Assembly: GCF_036884655.1 (NCBI RefSeq)
Contig: NC_088337.1
Coordinates: forward strand, 31,974,501-32,038,500
Direction: 5' to 3'
Origin: Musa acuminata AAA Group
Lineage: Eukaryota; Streptophyta; Magnoliopsida; Zingiberales; Musaceae
DNA: 64,000 bases
Shown: piece after piece, positions 12,152 through 22,409 of the stretch
Position numbering within the stretch: position 1 is the first letter of the stretch
Layout: each line of letters begins with the position of its first letter
Notes under the pieces: model-generated
What the model was told of the DNA's origin: nothing
Database searches by the model: none
Seen by the model: the letters and a program-made list of their open reading frames with translations, nothing else
Made by a program: the position numbers and the translations under genes

Positions 12152-14830
12152 ATATTGCTTATTGGTACATATATTATTTTTTTTATTTTTTTCCTGATTG
12201 ACTTAGGTGTCTTCACTTTTCTTAATTAGAACTTTCTTAAGAATATTTTTTTGATTAGCCTTCACAATTTTCCACTTCTTAAACTAGACTTACAGATAGC
12301 AAAAATTTAGCATTTTCTGTTGGAAGGATGTTGGAACCAACTTTATTAGGTTATAACTTTAAATTAACTACTTTTAGAACACATCATAATTTGGATTTCT
12401 GGGATTCCAAGTATAATGCAGGCATGAACATTGACTTGTTTCTCAAAGTTTTGCTTTGTGACATTTCCCTGTCAAAGCCACCTGGTATCAATGGGATAAT
12501 CCTGTGGCACAAACTTGTTTTTCTAAGTTCTGCTTTCTGAAGTTTCCCTTTCAAAGCCTTCTGACATCCCCACCAACGAACCTTTTGATTTTTCTGCTCG
12601 GGTTTTGAAAGGGTTCTGGGATAATCCTGAGTTCTCAGAGATAGTATGAGACCTTTAGTGAACACTCTGGGCATTTTTTTTCTTTTTTGTTTAAAATACA
12701 TTATGTATGACATCAATGGGATCTTAGAACACAATTGCTTCATACACTGAATTGTAGGAGCTGAGCTGGCAAGCATCGAGATATCTGATAGAATCTAGTG
12801 GGGTTTTGATTTCTTCATTTGATTGTCCAATGAACACAATTGTGCTTCATATACTGAATTGTAGAAGCTCAGCTGGCAGGCATCTAGATATAGGATAGAA
12901 ATCAAGTGGAGTATTAGTTTTGATATCTTTGTTTGATTGTCCAAAATGGTGGAGACCACCTTGCAAGTTACAGGACCTTTAGTCTTCAAAATTGGCTGTT
13001 TGGCAGCACTGCTTGATGCTTTTTAGGATTGACACCAGACCACAATGTTGGAAGTTTCAGAATTACTGGGATCTGCACCAGCACAAGAACTCAATTTTTC
13101 AAGAGTAAAGTATTTGATGTCTAAATGTCCATCCTAAGTTTTTTTTCGTCAAGAGCTACTAATGGTAGAAGACATGCTTTGGTTCATTTAGCACTAATGA
13201 GTTGACTTGTGGTGGCAAAGAAAACTATTTCTCTCCAAAATAAATTTAAAAAAGAATAAATTAAATGTCTGTTGTATGCTCATTTATTTAGGATTTTCTC
13301 TTGGCTTAGGTTGTCAAAGAATGTGATTTAAATATCTGTCTATATAATTAAATGATTTTTATTTTTTATCCAATGACAAAAAGAAATTTTGATTGATCCA
13401 AGGTCACATCATCCAATTCTCTTTTACTCAAAACTCAAATTTTAAGGATATTGTATATTTTAAGTGTCATACGTTAGAATATTTTTTTTATGGTTGCACA
13501 TGGCAAGTTTAAGAGGGTTTGAATACAGGAGTCATAATGGAACTGAACGATTGCGCTTAGGGATATTATATCATAAAAGATAAATTTGATGTGGATAAAA
13601 TTATATAAATCTTCTCATGAACCATGATGGTTAATGTTTGTGGTTATTATACGAACTGGCACACTGAGAAGATTCAAATGACATCCCTATCCTTATAATT
13701 TGAGTGCCACAGGCAAACTTTCATGGTTGACAATTATAATGGAGAAAATTGCCAATTGTCATTTACTTCCCATCTGTTTGTCAATTTTAATAGTACTTAA
13801 TCATATATTGGATGCTTGGCCCTCACTGGTTGATTTGTTTCTTGCAGTAAAGTTTATCCTATACTGTTTGTTCATGTTCCTCACTTTCATGTACTTCACT
13901 TTCTACGGAATGATGGCAGTAGGTTTGACTCCTACGCAACAGCTAGCAGCAGTTATTTCATCATCATGTTACTCCTTATGGAATCTACTATCCGGTTTTC
14001 TGATCCCCAAAGCTGTAAGTAGCCAGTAAACAAATACCTTCATTTTCTTTTCATATCATTAAATTATTGAAAGCAAAATCTAATGATTGATGAGAAGATC
14101 GGAATGTCAGCTTGCATCGTCCACTCAGAAAAATTGCGATTAGAATCAAGCATCAGGTTCCTACCAATATGTATTAAAATATATAAATATCAGGCATTTG
14201 GCTTGATGTAAACACAGAAGAAAAAATAAAGATTACCTGCATTTGGTTTTATTTTTATTGGCCTATTCCACTCATACCTTGGCAGCTCTTAATTGATCAT
14301 ACATGTTGGTTTAGTCAATTCTAAATTCTCTTTCCAAAACAAGATCAATCGGAATTGGTATCAACCAAACTGCACTTCTTTGATTATGACACTGAATAGT
14401 TTTATAGCTTGGCTAACCAACCAGTGGTTATGCTTTAGAGTATTTGGTCATTAACCTCTGATAGTTCTCTCAAGGATGTAATTACATGGCAAAGGTTAGA
14501 TTGATAACTGATAACCACCTTCAGCATTTGTTTACTTTGGTCGTTTTTGTTTGGCTGTCTCAGAACCTCCCCGTGTGGTGGCTTTGGTTTTACTACATAT
14601 GCCCGGTGGCGTGGACTCTTCGCGGCGTCATCACATCACAATTGGGTGATGTTGAGACCAGAATAGCTGGTCCAGGTTTTGATGGGACCGTGAAGCAATA
14701 CCTGGAGGAGTCCCTCGGCTATGGCCCTGGCATGTTGAGCATTACCGCTGTGGTTTTGATTGCCTTCTCCTTTGTGTTCTTCACTGCGTACGCCACCTCC
14801 ATCAAAGTTCTCAACTATCAGAGACGGTGA
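1579..14830 (+). CDS. ABCG31: Full-size ABCG (PDR) transporter, 3' 20 exons, partial
   Basis: Plasma-membrane ABC exporter; family members move cuticular or pollen-coat lipids, terpenoids or abscisic acid. Exons: 1579-1741, 3854-3930, 4027-4171, 5527-5828, 5896-6177, 7503-7819, 7915-8075, 8273-8376, 8467-8623, 8766-8858, 8963-9090, 9169-9501, 9576-9866, 9952-10035, 10981-11114, 11422-11649, 11762-11933, 12011-12098, 13848-14014, 14564-14830. All junctions are GT-AG and all phases agree, giving 1230 residues and a TGA stop at 14828-14830. NBD1 shows signature VSGGQKKR and Walker [15 protein letters not shown]1 follows with the family motif [12 protein letters not shown]2 has Walker [10 protein letters not shown], signature LSTEQRKR, Walker [13 protein letters not shown] and the H-loop TIHQPS; TMD2 ends in NYQRR. 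About 200 N-terminal residues, including the first Walker A, are upstream of the window. ABCG31 (AtPDR3) is the best remembered match, for example ISQTDNH and FAARCQGA. The fold is certain; the orthology is moderate. Confidence 0.93.
2625..3189. repeat. 159-bp tandem duplication, second copy split by an insertion
   Basis: The block 2625-2783 is repeated from 2784 (shared words AGCTATTGTAAGTTG and ATGATGTGGTTCCTTTT). The second copy breaks off near 2860 and resumes near 3109 with CCTGAGCTTTTGCTTTGGG, ending about 3189. The roughly 250 bp between hold a degenerate GTACCG-type element. The block lies in the intron 1742-3853 of the ABCG gene, which otherwise holds no exon. Confidence 0.75.
2915..3107. 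mobile_element. Degenerate GTACCG-type element, copy 2
   Basis: Words such as GGCGGTACGCACCGATCCGG and GGTACAGCTCGGTACGCACC, together with the right-end string GGCAAACC, relate this stretch to the copies at 424-653 and 17918-18154. Identity is much lower and the left end is unclear. It sits inside the second copy of a duplicated intron block, so it inserted after that duplication. Confidence 0.45.
5039..5177. repeat. Two tandem copies of a 70-bp intron segment
   Basis: TTAATGAATGAAAT and, later, GCACTCAGAGATTCC recur with a 70-bp offset (5039 and 5109). The two units differ at a few bases. They lie in the 1.35-kb intron 4172-5526 of the ABCG gene; no coding role is seen. Confidence 0.8.
12111..12146. 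repeat. (CT)n microsatellite in ABCG intron
   Basis: About 18 uninterrupted CT units begin 12 bp after the donor site of the exon ending at 12098. The rest of this intron (to 13847) holds no recognisable exon. Confidence 0.9.
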
Positions 14831-15068
14831 CCATGCATGCTGACAAATCTTCCACCTTTAACCTGCAAATGTTTTCTCTCTCACTCACCAAGCATATGTA
14901 ATCTTCATCCTCTTGTAAGTAACCTGAATTCCGCGAATGGAAGCCTTCCTGACCAGACCAGCTTCGGTGCATTTACGATTTCTGATCTTTTCTCCTTGGT
15001 ATAAAATCATGCTTCGGCCTTTTGTCTGGCTGCTCTTTTTGTTTGCCAATCTTCGTTACTTTGTCTTT

Positions 15069-15070
<2 letters not shown>

Positions 15071-15153
<83 letters not shown>
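15071..15153. repeat. (TA)n microsatellite
   Basis: An uninterrupted alternating AT tract of about 83 bp lies 240 bp past the ABCG stop codon, so it may be in the 3' untranslated region. Comparable tracts occur at 36916-36994 and 63849-63902. Confidence 0.95.
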
Positions 15154-15156
<3 letters not shown>

Positions 15157-16309
15157 TTAATTGTAAATGCTCCACTGAAAAGAGATGCTTTGAATTAAAG
15201 TGGGTGAAAGAAGATCTGGCTGGGTGGTTGAATGTTCTTCTCGGGTGGCTTCAGTCTCTCAGGCATCTCATTAAATGCTCTTTTGATCAGCTGTAAGGAA
15301 TCTGATATTGACATATTGTTTTGAATAACAAGTTCAAATTCACTGGATTGATATTTGTTTGTCGAGAACTGTCACAGACGCATCTAATTTACTTTGGTTT
15401 GTAACACGGATCATTATGCTCAATGGCAGGAGGCGTTATTGGTAGTTGTGTAGATGATCAAAACTGATAGCTCAAGATATTAAGTACTGGTCCTATAAAA
15501 TATGATCAATTTAGAATATTGTATATAAAACAAAACCCAATCTACGATCGAGTCTAAGTACTCTTATTATATTCACGTAAATCAGTTTCTCTGTGAAGAT
15601 CCAAATCATCATCTCAATCATTTTCAGATTCTTATGCACGTAATCCAAAATCGTATCGGGTTGACAAAGATATCATCAACAATCACACCATCAATTTTCG
15701 ACACATCCAACATCATCATTCTTTTTCTAGAACTAAAAAAAAAACTTGAATTCGATCTTATTTCTTAAGTCATTAACTGTTTGGATAACCCAGTGATACC
15801 TCCATAGAATATTTATAATATTCTGAATAACTATTTTTTTGTTAGCCACTAATAATGTTAATGTCATTAAGTGATTTTTTTATATATATATAAACAACAA
15901 CTAAGGATACTTATTCTCTTACACTATTTGCCCAGCTTATAAACCAATTTTGTTATTGGATGGTGGCCCTCGCAGTTAGATCATTTGTATGACAATTTTT
16001 CAACATAAAATAAATCTTTATTTCAAAAAAAAAAAACAAGCATTCTTCTTTGGGGATCTTTTGACAACATGTCTCATCCTTATTGCTATAATACAAAATC
16101 TATGGGAGGAACAAGTATCGACCAGGAAAAATGATGAGAAAGAAAAATAAATAAATAAAAATAAAAAATATTATGAAAGTCTTTTACATAAATTTACTAT
16201 AATACAGATAATATTTAATCTTAAAAATCTATATTATTACTTAAATATTATTAAAAAAATATCATTGATGTTTTGGTCGATTGATCTGAACCTATATGTG
16301 TATATATGT

Positions 16310-16520
16310 GTATGAGTGTTTGAAGTGATTCCGAGATGGTTTTGAAGTGGATTTGAGATGACTTTAAAGTAACTTTGAGATCAATTTGAGATGAATTTAA
16401 GATTGAGATGTTGAGTTTGTGGGATCAAAGTATTTTGTCTTCGAGGTATCACCTATACGAAAACTATGGTTGAAGGAGATTTTTCGACCTGATTCCTCCG
16501 ATGTTCAAATTAATATTCAA
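16310..16520. repeat. AT-decayed LTR relic
   Basis: The order of words (a run of GAGATGG/GAGGTGG-like steps, then a segment ending CGACCTGATTCCTCCGATGTTC) parallels the GC-rich LTR-like stretch at 19560-19710, which ends CGACCCGATCCCTCTGATACTC. Most differences are C to T or G to A. I read it as an old, deaminated copy of the same repeat; alignment would be needed to set its edges. Confidence 0.4.
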
Positions 16521-17917
16521 ATATTTCTAAATGTGAACTAAAATAGTTAGAGAAAAAAGATAATTACTTCTCCAATTTTAGGATACAATTTTTATATAAA
16601 ATTTATGATTTTCTTGTTTGTCAAAGCAAGAAAAAGGAGTTTAAATTATTTTTATCTTCTTTGTCGTAATTAATCAGAAGAAAATTTATATTTTTTTATT
16701 TTAAATTTTTATATACGGATGAATAATAATTTGGATCACACGTGACAACCGCATGTCAATTAACGATCCATTTTCTATCAAATATTAATATATAATATAA
16801 TATTTATCAATATAATATTTTTTATTATATTTATATAAAATAATATAATATTACTATATTGGAAGTTCTAAATTTTTAATCAAGGGTGCATGAAAAAAAA
16901 ATGATATTTGAACAGCCACGTTGGCAGTATAGATTGACGAAAACCTCCCCATTCATTCAAGTAAATTAAAATATAGTTATATCAATGGAACCTCCGAGAC
17001 AAAAAGTTGGTGAGTAATATTTTCTATTTGATATTTTCTCCGTGAGGGGAAAACTTCCCCCACGACACGAGTCTTTGGGCCATAAAGACAGACGGACGAC
17101 GGAGTTCTCCAATCTTCGCCGGACGTTGTTGTGCTCCACCCCGGACAGCAGCAAGCGGAACCGATTGAGGTTGGGAAGGCGTGTGGAAGGAGAGAATCCC
17201 GGTGTCCTTCTCGGGGTCATTTCTTCATAAGCCTTGCGCGGAACCCTACTTGCTCACGTCGCGCGGCGTGATGGGCCGTCGACCGGGGATCAGCTGCAAG
17301 GTCTACCATTGAGACGTGTTCCTTGGAGAAGCCGAAGTGTTCCCGGCCGCCAAGAACAGCGACGGTAAGGGCCAAAGCTCGCCGTTCCCTAACACCGAGA
17401 TACGCGTCGATTGCCTCTCCCTTCCCAGCGAGCGGTGCCTTCCCCTCTCCGTCCTCCAAACCATCTCCCCTTTCGCCCTCCGCTGCAAGCTTCAAGCCAG
17501 GTCCGACGCCGATCATCCCCTCCTCAACCGACTCTACCTCTCATGCTTCCGAGAACGCAAGGTCCCTCCTCGTCCCTTCTTCTCTTTTCTCCTCTTTCTG
17601 TGCAAGAATCCCTATGGTGCTCATTCTTTCATGCGCAGGATGCGGTGGTGGTCGCCGGGAGCGAAGAGCTGCATCTCATGGCAACGCCGAGCAAGGTGGA
17701 AAATGTCTCAATTAGTTCGGAGCTTGTAAAGTCCGTTTGTAATTTGCATTGGCTACGAAGTGTTTTCTGTGATGGTTACTTGTGGATCCTGATTGAGGTA
17801 CTTTCTTTAACCCATTTTCTCTTTTGTAGATCCTAAAGGACCATGGCAGGTTTCGAAGAGGCTGACTTTTGCGGATGGGCAAAACCAGTTAAGTTTGCGA
17901 CAATGCGGCATATCAAA

Positions 17918-18154
17918 CAAGGTTTGCAATACTGTACCGGTATTTCGATCTGGGCTCGGTACCGGTACGGTACGGTGTACTGAGCGATACACCCAGGTGT
18001 ACCGAGCAGTACACTCAGATGCATCGAGCACTGTAGTACTGCTACATTGCACTGCTACAGTAGGACCGGTACCGGGCGGTCCGCGTACCGCTGGTCTGTC
18101 GGACCGATACGTACCGTCCGTACCGGGCGATACGATTCAGTATGGCAGACCTTG
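17918..18154. mobile_element. GTACCG-rich inverted-repeat element, copy 3, with 8-bp target duplication
   Basis: A 237-bp element starts CAAGGTTTGC and ends GCAGACCTTG (imperfect terminal inverted repeats). It is flanked on both sides by ATATCAAA (17910-17917 and 18155-18162). An 8-bp duplication is typical of hAT-superfamily transposons. The interior is closely similar to 424-653. It has no coding capacity and is inserted in the gag relic; the gag-like frame continues on both sides. Confidence 0.8.
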
Positions 18155-18656
18155 ATATCAAAACATCGGAGGTGCCATACAAAGGCATTTGAGCGCGAAA
18201 GGCGACAGTGTGTTCCTTTAGGTTAGAGTTGCCATAAAAGGCTTCTAGTGATGAAAGGCAAAAATTTGTCAAGTTCAGTTTCTCTTGGATGCTCTGGGTG
18301 AACGGGGAGCGACCCGAGGTGAGATCAATCGAACCTTCCCCCTTGGATTGCTGGAACTCTCGACGCATCTCGTTTAAGCGTTGGTCCATTTGTCACAGTT
18401 GGGTCCTCAAGGAGTTGTCCATTGAATCCGTTGATTGGGTCTCTGATTCGAGCAGGGCAGTGCGTTGATGCAGCGGCGTGCTAAAATCCACGATCTGGGA
18501 GCGGGGTGCTCCTTCTGCCGGTAGCTTAACGGGCCTGGGACAGTCCTGAGCTGTCGGTACTGGGTCAGTTAGTGGAATCCCGACAGGTGTGGACGACAAC
18601 AGTGGTTGGGACAATGGTGTGGCTTGTTGAGTTAGTTGGGTCAGGAGTGGGGTGAT

Positions 18657-18822
18657 TGTCACGACCCGAGTCTGATGAGCTAACTGGCCAATAACTCCAT
18701 TTTGGTCCTTCAACCACGGACCAAAATGCTTAAGCGGGAGTTAGCGTAGTACACTTATCAGGCCCTTATAAGCTAATCATACACATTGCCCACTTCCGAT
18801 GTGGGACTAATGGGATGTTACA
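18657..18822 (-). repeat. TRIM 3' terminal repeat
   Basis: 166 bp, TGTCACGACCCG...GATGTTACA on the plus strand. It differs from the other terminal repeat by only a few substitutions, mostly transitions. Confidence 0.93.
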
Positions 18823-19003
18823 ATATCCCCAACTCAATTAGCTTGACGTCCTCGTTAAGGCCCGACATATCCTAGATCGAACCCTAGCATAGTGCATGTG
18901 AGGATTAACTCAGTGGTGGCTCCACGCCGTGATGAGTTCTCGACTTCATCCACGGGTAGCCCTTTCCTACTCGAGCCCTCTCACCCTGCCCAAATGCTAG
19001 GTC

Positions 19004-19016
19004 GGCTCTGATACCA
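19004..19016 (-). other. TRIM primer-binding site (initiator Met tRNA type)
   Basis: On the minus strand TGGTATCAGAGCC, two bases inside the 5' terminal repeat. This is the classic plant primer site complementary to the 3' end of initiator methionine tRNA. Confidence 0.9.
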
Positions 19017-19018
19017 AA

Positions 19019-19184
19019 TGTCACGACCCGAGTATGATGAGCCAACTGGCCAATAACTTCATTTTGGTCCTTCAACCACGGACCAAAATGCTTAAGTGGG
19101 AGTTAGCGCAGTACACTCATCAGGCCCTTATAAGCTAATCATACACATTGCCCACTTCCGATGTGGAACTAATGGGATGTTACA
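19019..19184 (-). repeat. TRIM 5' terminal repeat
   Basis: 166 bp, same length and ends as 18657-18822. A solo copy of the same repeat in opposite orientation lies at 22244-22409. Confidence 0.93.
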
Positions 19185-19477
19185 GTGATAGTCTGTATCA
19201 TGCCCGTGAGCGTCTATACCTGGTGAGTGAGATTCAAGAATGCTTCGACAGGAACAATCAGGTGGCCCATATTTGTCCCCGAGGTGAAAGACCTGGGTAA
19301 TTGAATAGACGCCAGTAATGCCCTGGTGTTTAAGCAAAAGTGGATGCATCTACATGGGGAGGGAGGGCAGGTGCTATGGGTTAGAGGTAAAGCCTCCTCA
19401 CTGGATCGTTCGTTGAGAGGGTTAGCGGGTGGACGTTCTTGCGACATTCAGGCCCTTCCTCTAGCGCCAAAATGCCG

Positions 19478-20785
19478 AGGGAAAGTACCGTCGACGTTTG
19501 AGTCAGCCCGCTTGATCTAGACTCGAAGGCGTAGAAATGTTCAAGGTCCCCTCTAAGTGGCCCGGACGTATTTGAGGTGGCTCCGAGGTGGACTTGGAGT
19601 GGCTCCGAGGTAGGGGTTCGACTTCCCGGGCACTTCCTACAAAAAGACTAATGTCGGGAGAAGTTTCCCGACCCGATCCCTCTGATACTCAAGTCAGTCC
19701 GAGGTTCCTTTTGGGGTATGGGGTGTTCTAAAAAAAAAGTGTCCCTTAGGCCAACACTAGGGTGGTCAATTGAGGGGGCACCTTGTAACGACCCCATCGT
19801 CCCCCTTGGTGTCTTGCCCACGAGGGCAAAAAGGGAGGACAAGCCCAAACGGTCTCCCATGGACTATTGTCCATGAGGCCTGAGAAGCTATAATTACCTC
19901 CCATGTCGGCGACAAGGGGAGGATGATTAGGGCCCTTTCTTCCGTATCAGCATCCTCAAGGTGATTAGTTGGCAGGTGGTGATTGGCTGTCAAAATATTC
20001 TCTATCATCGATGTTGTGCACCTTTATGTTGTGGCCTAGAGTCGGCTTTGCTTGGTCCAATCTTGAAAGCGCAAGGTCGTCCATGTGGCTTCTAATGGGG
20101 AAGAAAGATGGGGGAGTGAGGTCGGGCCGAGGAGGTCGGCTCGGGGGCTATGATCGAATCTCTGAGGGCGTCCTGAGGTGGAGTCACGTTGCGCTCAATC
20201 TGTCAGGATCCTACACGATAGGTCAATGTCGGGGGGAGGTTCCTAACCCGACCCCTTCGATGGTTAGGTTTGTGAGTGTAGGTGTTTCTTTTTTTTGTCT
20301 CCCTTTATCCTAGGATAGGGAATTGGTATTTATACATGCGAAAATAGCACGGAAGTACAATGGTTGATAGTGACCACCGGTACCTCCTAAGGCACGGTCG
20401 CGCAGGCAATCGACCCGTACGCCCCCTATGGCATGGGTTGGCCCATCCGGGTTTCTAGTTCACAACGTCGACTCGTATAGTCCCATGCGGCACGGGACTA
20501 GGTGGAAGGGTGCCGCCTGCCAGGTTGAGTTCACAGTCAGCTCCACGGTGGCTGCCAACTAGCGAACTGTAGTTAGTGCGAGAATATTCCCTATCAATCG
20601 GCGATGTCCGAATCAGCTTAATATGATTTGGGCCCATGTGCACAAGAGAGGTGAGATATTCGAATCTTACTATTGTTTTGGACTAATGTCCATGTGGCCT
20701 AGCTGTTGATTGGGTCTTGCCCCCTCACTGCTGGTTGTGTTGCCATGTGTCAAGCCACCATTGGGGGAGAAGATTTCCACTATCA
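19478..20785 (-). repeat. LTR of the antisense Tat relic (edges tentative)
   Basis: The right edge is placed where the minus strand would begin TGATAGTGG, like the TGATA starts of the other two Tat-type elements here, and the left edge where it ends GGCA just before the primer site. A minus-strand TATAAATACC near 20320 is a candidate promoter TATA box. It contains a segment (about 20025-20500) repeated at 21224-21690. It sits within the CPL-like pseudogene. Confidence 0.5.
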
Positions 20786-21223
20786 CCTTTGCTTTGAAAA
20801 AAAAATAAAAAGATATCTTAATTAATTTATAGTGCCTACTCTAGTGCATTCTTGTGTTTTTCCTTAATTGATTTGCTTCTGATGAAGATGGCAAGATATC
20901 AGTAAATCAACCATCTGCAAGCAACATAAATCTATATAGTGAATCAGGACAACCAAGTTTACTTGCCGGCTTGCCGCATCCATGTTCATTTCTACAATGC
21001 AAGAAATAGGCAGGAGATGTAACTCTTAAGGTATTTGCTTGTGCTGAATCCCAAAGGATTTTCGTCTTGTATCTAACTTTTCTTTTTCTTTTTGTATTGG
21101 ACAGATTGAGTTAAGGTCCATAAATGGAGGCAGTAAGGATTTGCAACATTATGTTGAGGTGAGTGATTTTATCCATTTTGGGAGCTAGTCGACTTGGATT
21201 GTTTAACCCTTGATTTTATCCAT

Positions 21224-21690
21224 GCTGTGGCCTAGAGTCGGCACTGCTTGGTCCAATCTTGAAAGCGCAAGGTCATCCATGTGGCTTCTCAGGGGGAAGA
21301 AAGATGGGGGAGCGAGGTCGGGCCGAGGAGCTCGGCTCGGGGGCTACGATCGAATCTTCGATGGCGTCCTGAGGTGGAGTAGCGTTGCGCTCAATCTTGC
21401 CAGGATCCTACACAATAGGTCAATATCGGGGGGAGGTTCCCGACCTGACCCCTTTGATGGTTAAGTTTGTGAGTGCAGGTATGTCTTTTTTTTGTCACCC
21501 CTTCTCCTAGGATAGGGAATTGGTATTTATACATGCGAAGATGGCCCGCCCGGAAGTACAATGGTTGATAGTGACCATCGGTACCTCCCAAGGCACGCTC
21601 GTACGCCCCCCGCGGCATGGGTTGGCCCATCCGGGTTTCTGGGGCACAACGTCGACTCATATAGTCCCGTGCTTGGGCCATAGATGCAGT
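21224..21690 (-). repeat. Partial second copy of the Tat-relic LTR
   Basis: It aligns with about 20025-20500 with only scattered differences by eye (shared words GGCCTAGAGTCGGC, TTGGTCCAATCTTG and GGATAGGGAATTGGTA). It has the same orientation about 1.2 kb away. It lies just after the exon at 21104-21159, where the continuation of the RNA-binding motif is expected and absent. Confidence 0.75.
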
Positions 21691-22243
21691 TGCAATTATG
21701 TATGTGGCTAGCGTCACATGGTCGGTATACAATTCCCCTGTATTGTGACTAAGTAACACTTATGGAGTTCTGTGAACATACCTTAACAAAGTGTGTGCAA
21801 CATACTCATTTAAGAAGTCATTTCATATATGGATTGGTGTGGTATTTATGACACTAGAATTTCACTTCAATAAAAAAAAAAAAGAATTTCGCTTCCTAAA
21901 AGTTTGAACAGTTAGGATATTTTAGTTCATGTTACTGCTTTACCTATATCAAACTTTTCCTCCTTTTTGTATTTATCAAGGCCTTTCCTGGTGGGGGAAC
22001 CTAAATTTCTCATTGGACTGTGAATTGTCTGACAAGCTATTATTGGATATCCACACACATTAGCTAGACAGTGAAGGTTTACCGAGTTTTTTTTTTTTTG
22101 TAAAACTCCTTTTTGAAGTGTGGTTGGCTGAATGTGCACTTGATCAATGCCTGTCATGTCTTACCCCTTGAGTCAAACAATTTTGATGAGATCAAATTTG
22201 ATTGTTTCGAAAATATTTGAAGGTGGATTTCTGGTACAAAGCT

Positions 22244-22409
22244 TGTAACATTCCATTAGTCCCACATTGGAAGTGGGCAATGAGTATGATTGGCTTATAT
22301 GGGCCTGATGAGTGTACTACGTTAACTCCTGCTTAAGCATTTTGGTCCGTGGTTGAAAGGACCAAAATGGAGTTATTGGCCAGTTGGCTCATCAGACCCG
22401 GGTCGTGAT
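22244..22409 (+). repeat. Solo terminal repeat of the TRIM family
   Basis: 166 bp starting TGTAACATTCC and ending GGGTCGTGATT: the reverse complement of the TRIM terminal repeat at 18657-18822, same length. No internal part or partner repeat is present, and I see no target duplication. A related repeat beginning TGTAACACCCC abuts at 22410 and runs to about 22520. Confidence 0.8.

Larger units (their letters stand above)
14831..17270. other. ABCG 3' flank and intergenic region
   Basis: The 3' flank of the ABCG gene runs from 14831 and contains a perfect (TA)n tract at 15071-15153. From about 15300 to 16960 the sequence is AT-rich with no gene. Part of it (16310-16520) looks like a decayed LTR. 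16960-17270 becomes GC-richer and precedes the CPL-like pseudogene, so it probably held that gene's promoter and 5' leader. Confidence 0.6.
18657..19184 (-). mobile_element. Complete TRIM (terminal-repeat retrotransposon in miniature)
   Basis: A 528-bp element has two direct 166-bp terminal repeats (18657-18822 and 19019-19184) and a 196-bp internal part with no coding capacity. On the minus strand the internal part begins with an initiator-Met-tRNA primer site (TGGTATCAGAGCC, 19004-19016) and ends with a purine-rich stretch (TTGGGGATAT) just before the second repeat. The element ends TG...CA, and the target duplication GTGAT is perfect (18652-18656 and 19185-19189). This is the standard TRIM layout; such elements depend on proteins from other retrotransposons. 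It is inserted in the gag relic. Confidence 0.93.
17830..19477 (-). pseudogene. Antisense Tat-type gypsy gag relic
   Basis: Read on the minus strand, 19477 downwards shows a primer site TGGCGCTAGAGGAAGGGCC, an ATG (MSQERPPANPL), then decayed gag words LTHQV, AFRAQMPLYGTSDVL and a degraded RGPARAW-like stretch ending near 17830. The same order occurs in the intact element at 27222-28100. The frame has stop codons and is broken by a TRIM (18657-19184) and by an inverted-repeat element (17918-18154). No pol or 3' LTR was found to the left, so it is truncated. It lies in reverse orientation inside the CPL-like gene. Confidence 0.75.

Noticed and set aside
17830..17921. Possible plus-strand exon reading DPKGPWQ...SKRLTF between the CPL-like exons
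   Set aside because: The minus strand of the same bases continues the decayed Tat gag collinearly with the intact element, and the GTACCG element inserted there carries a duplication of that gag sequence, so the plus-strand frame is chance.
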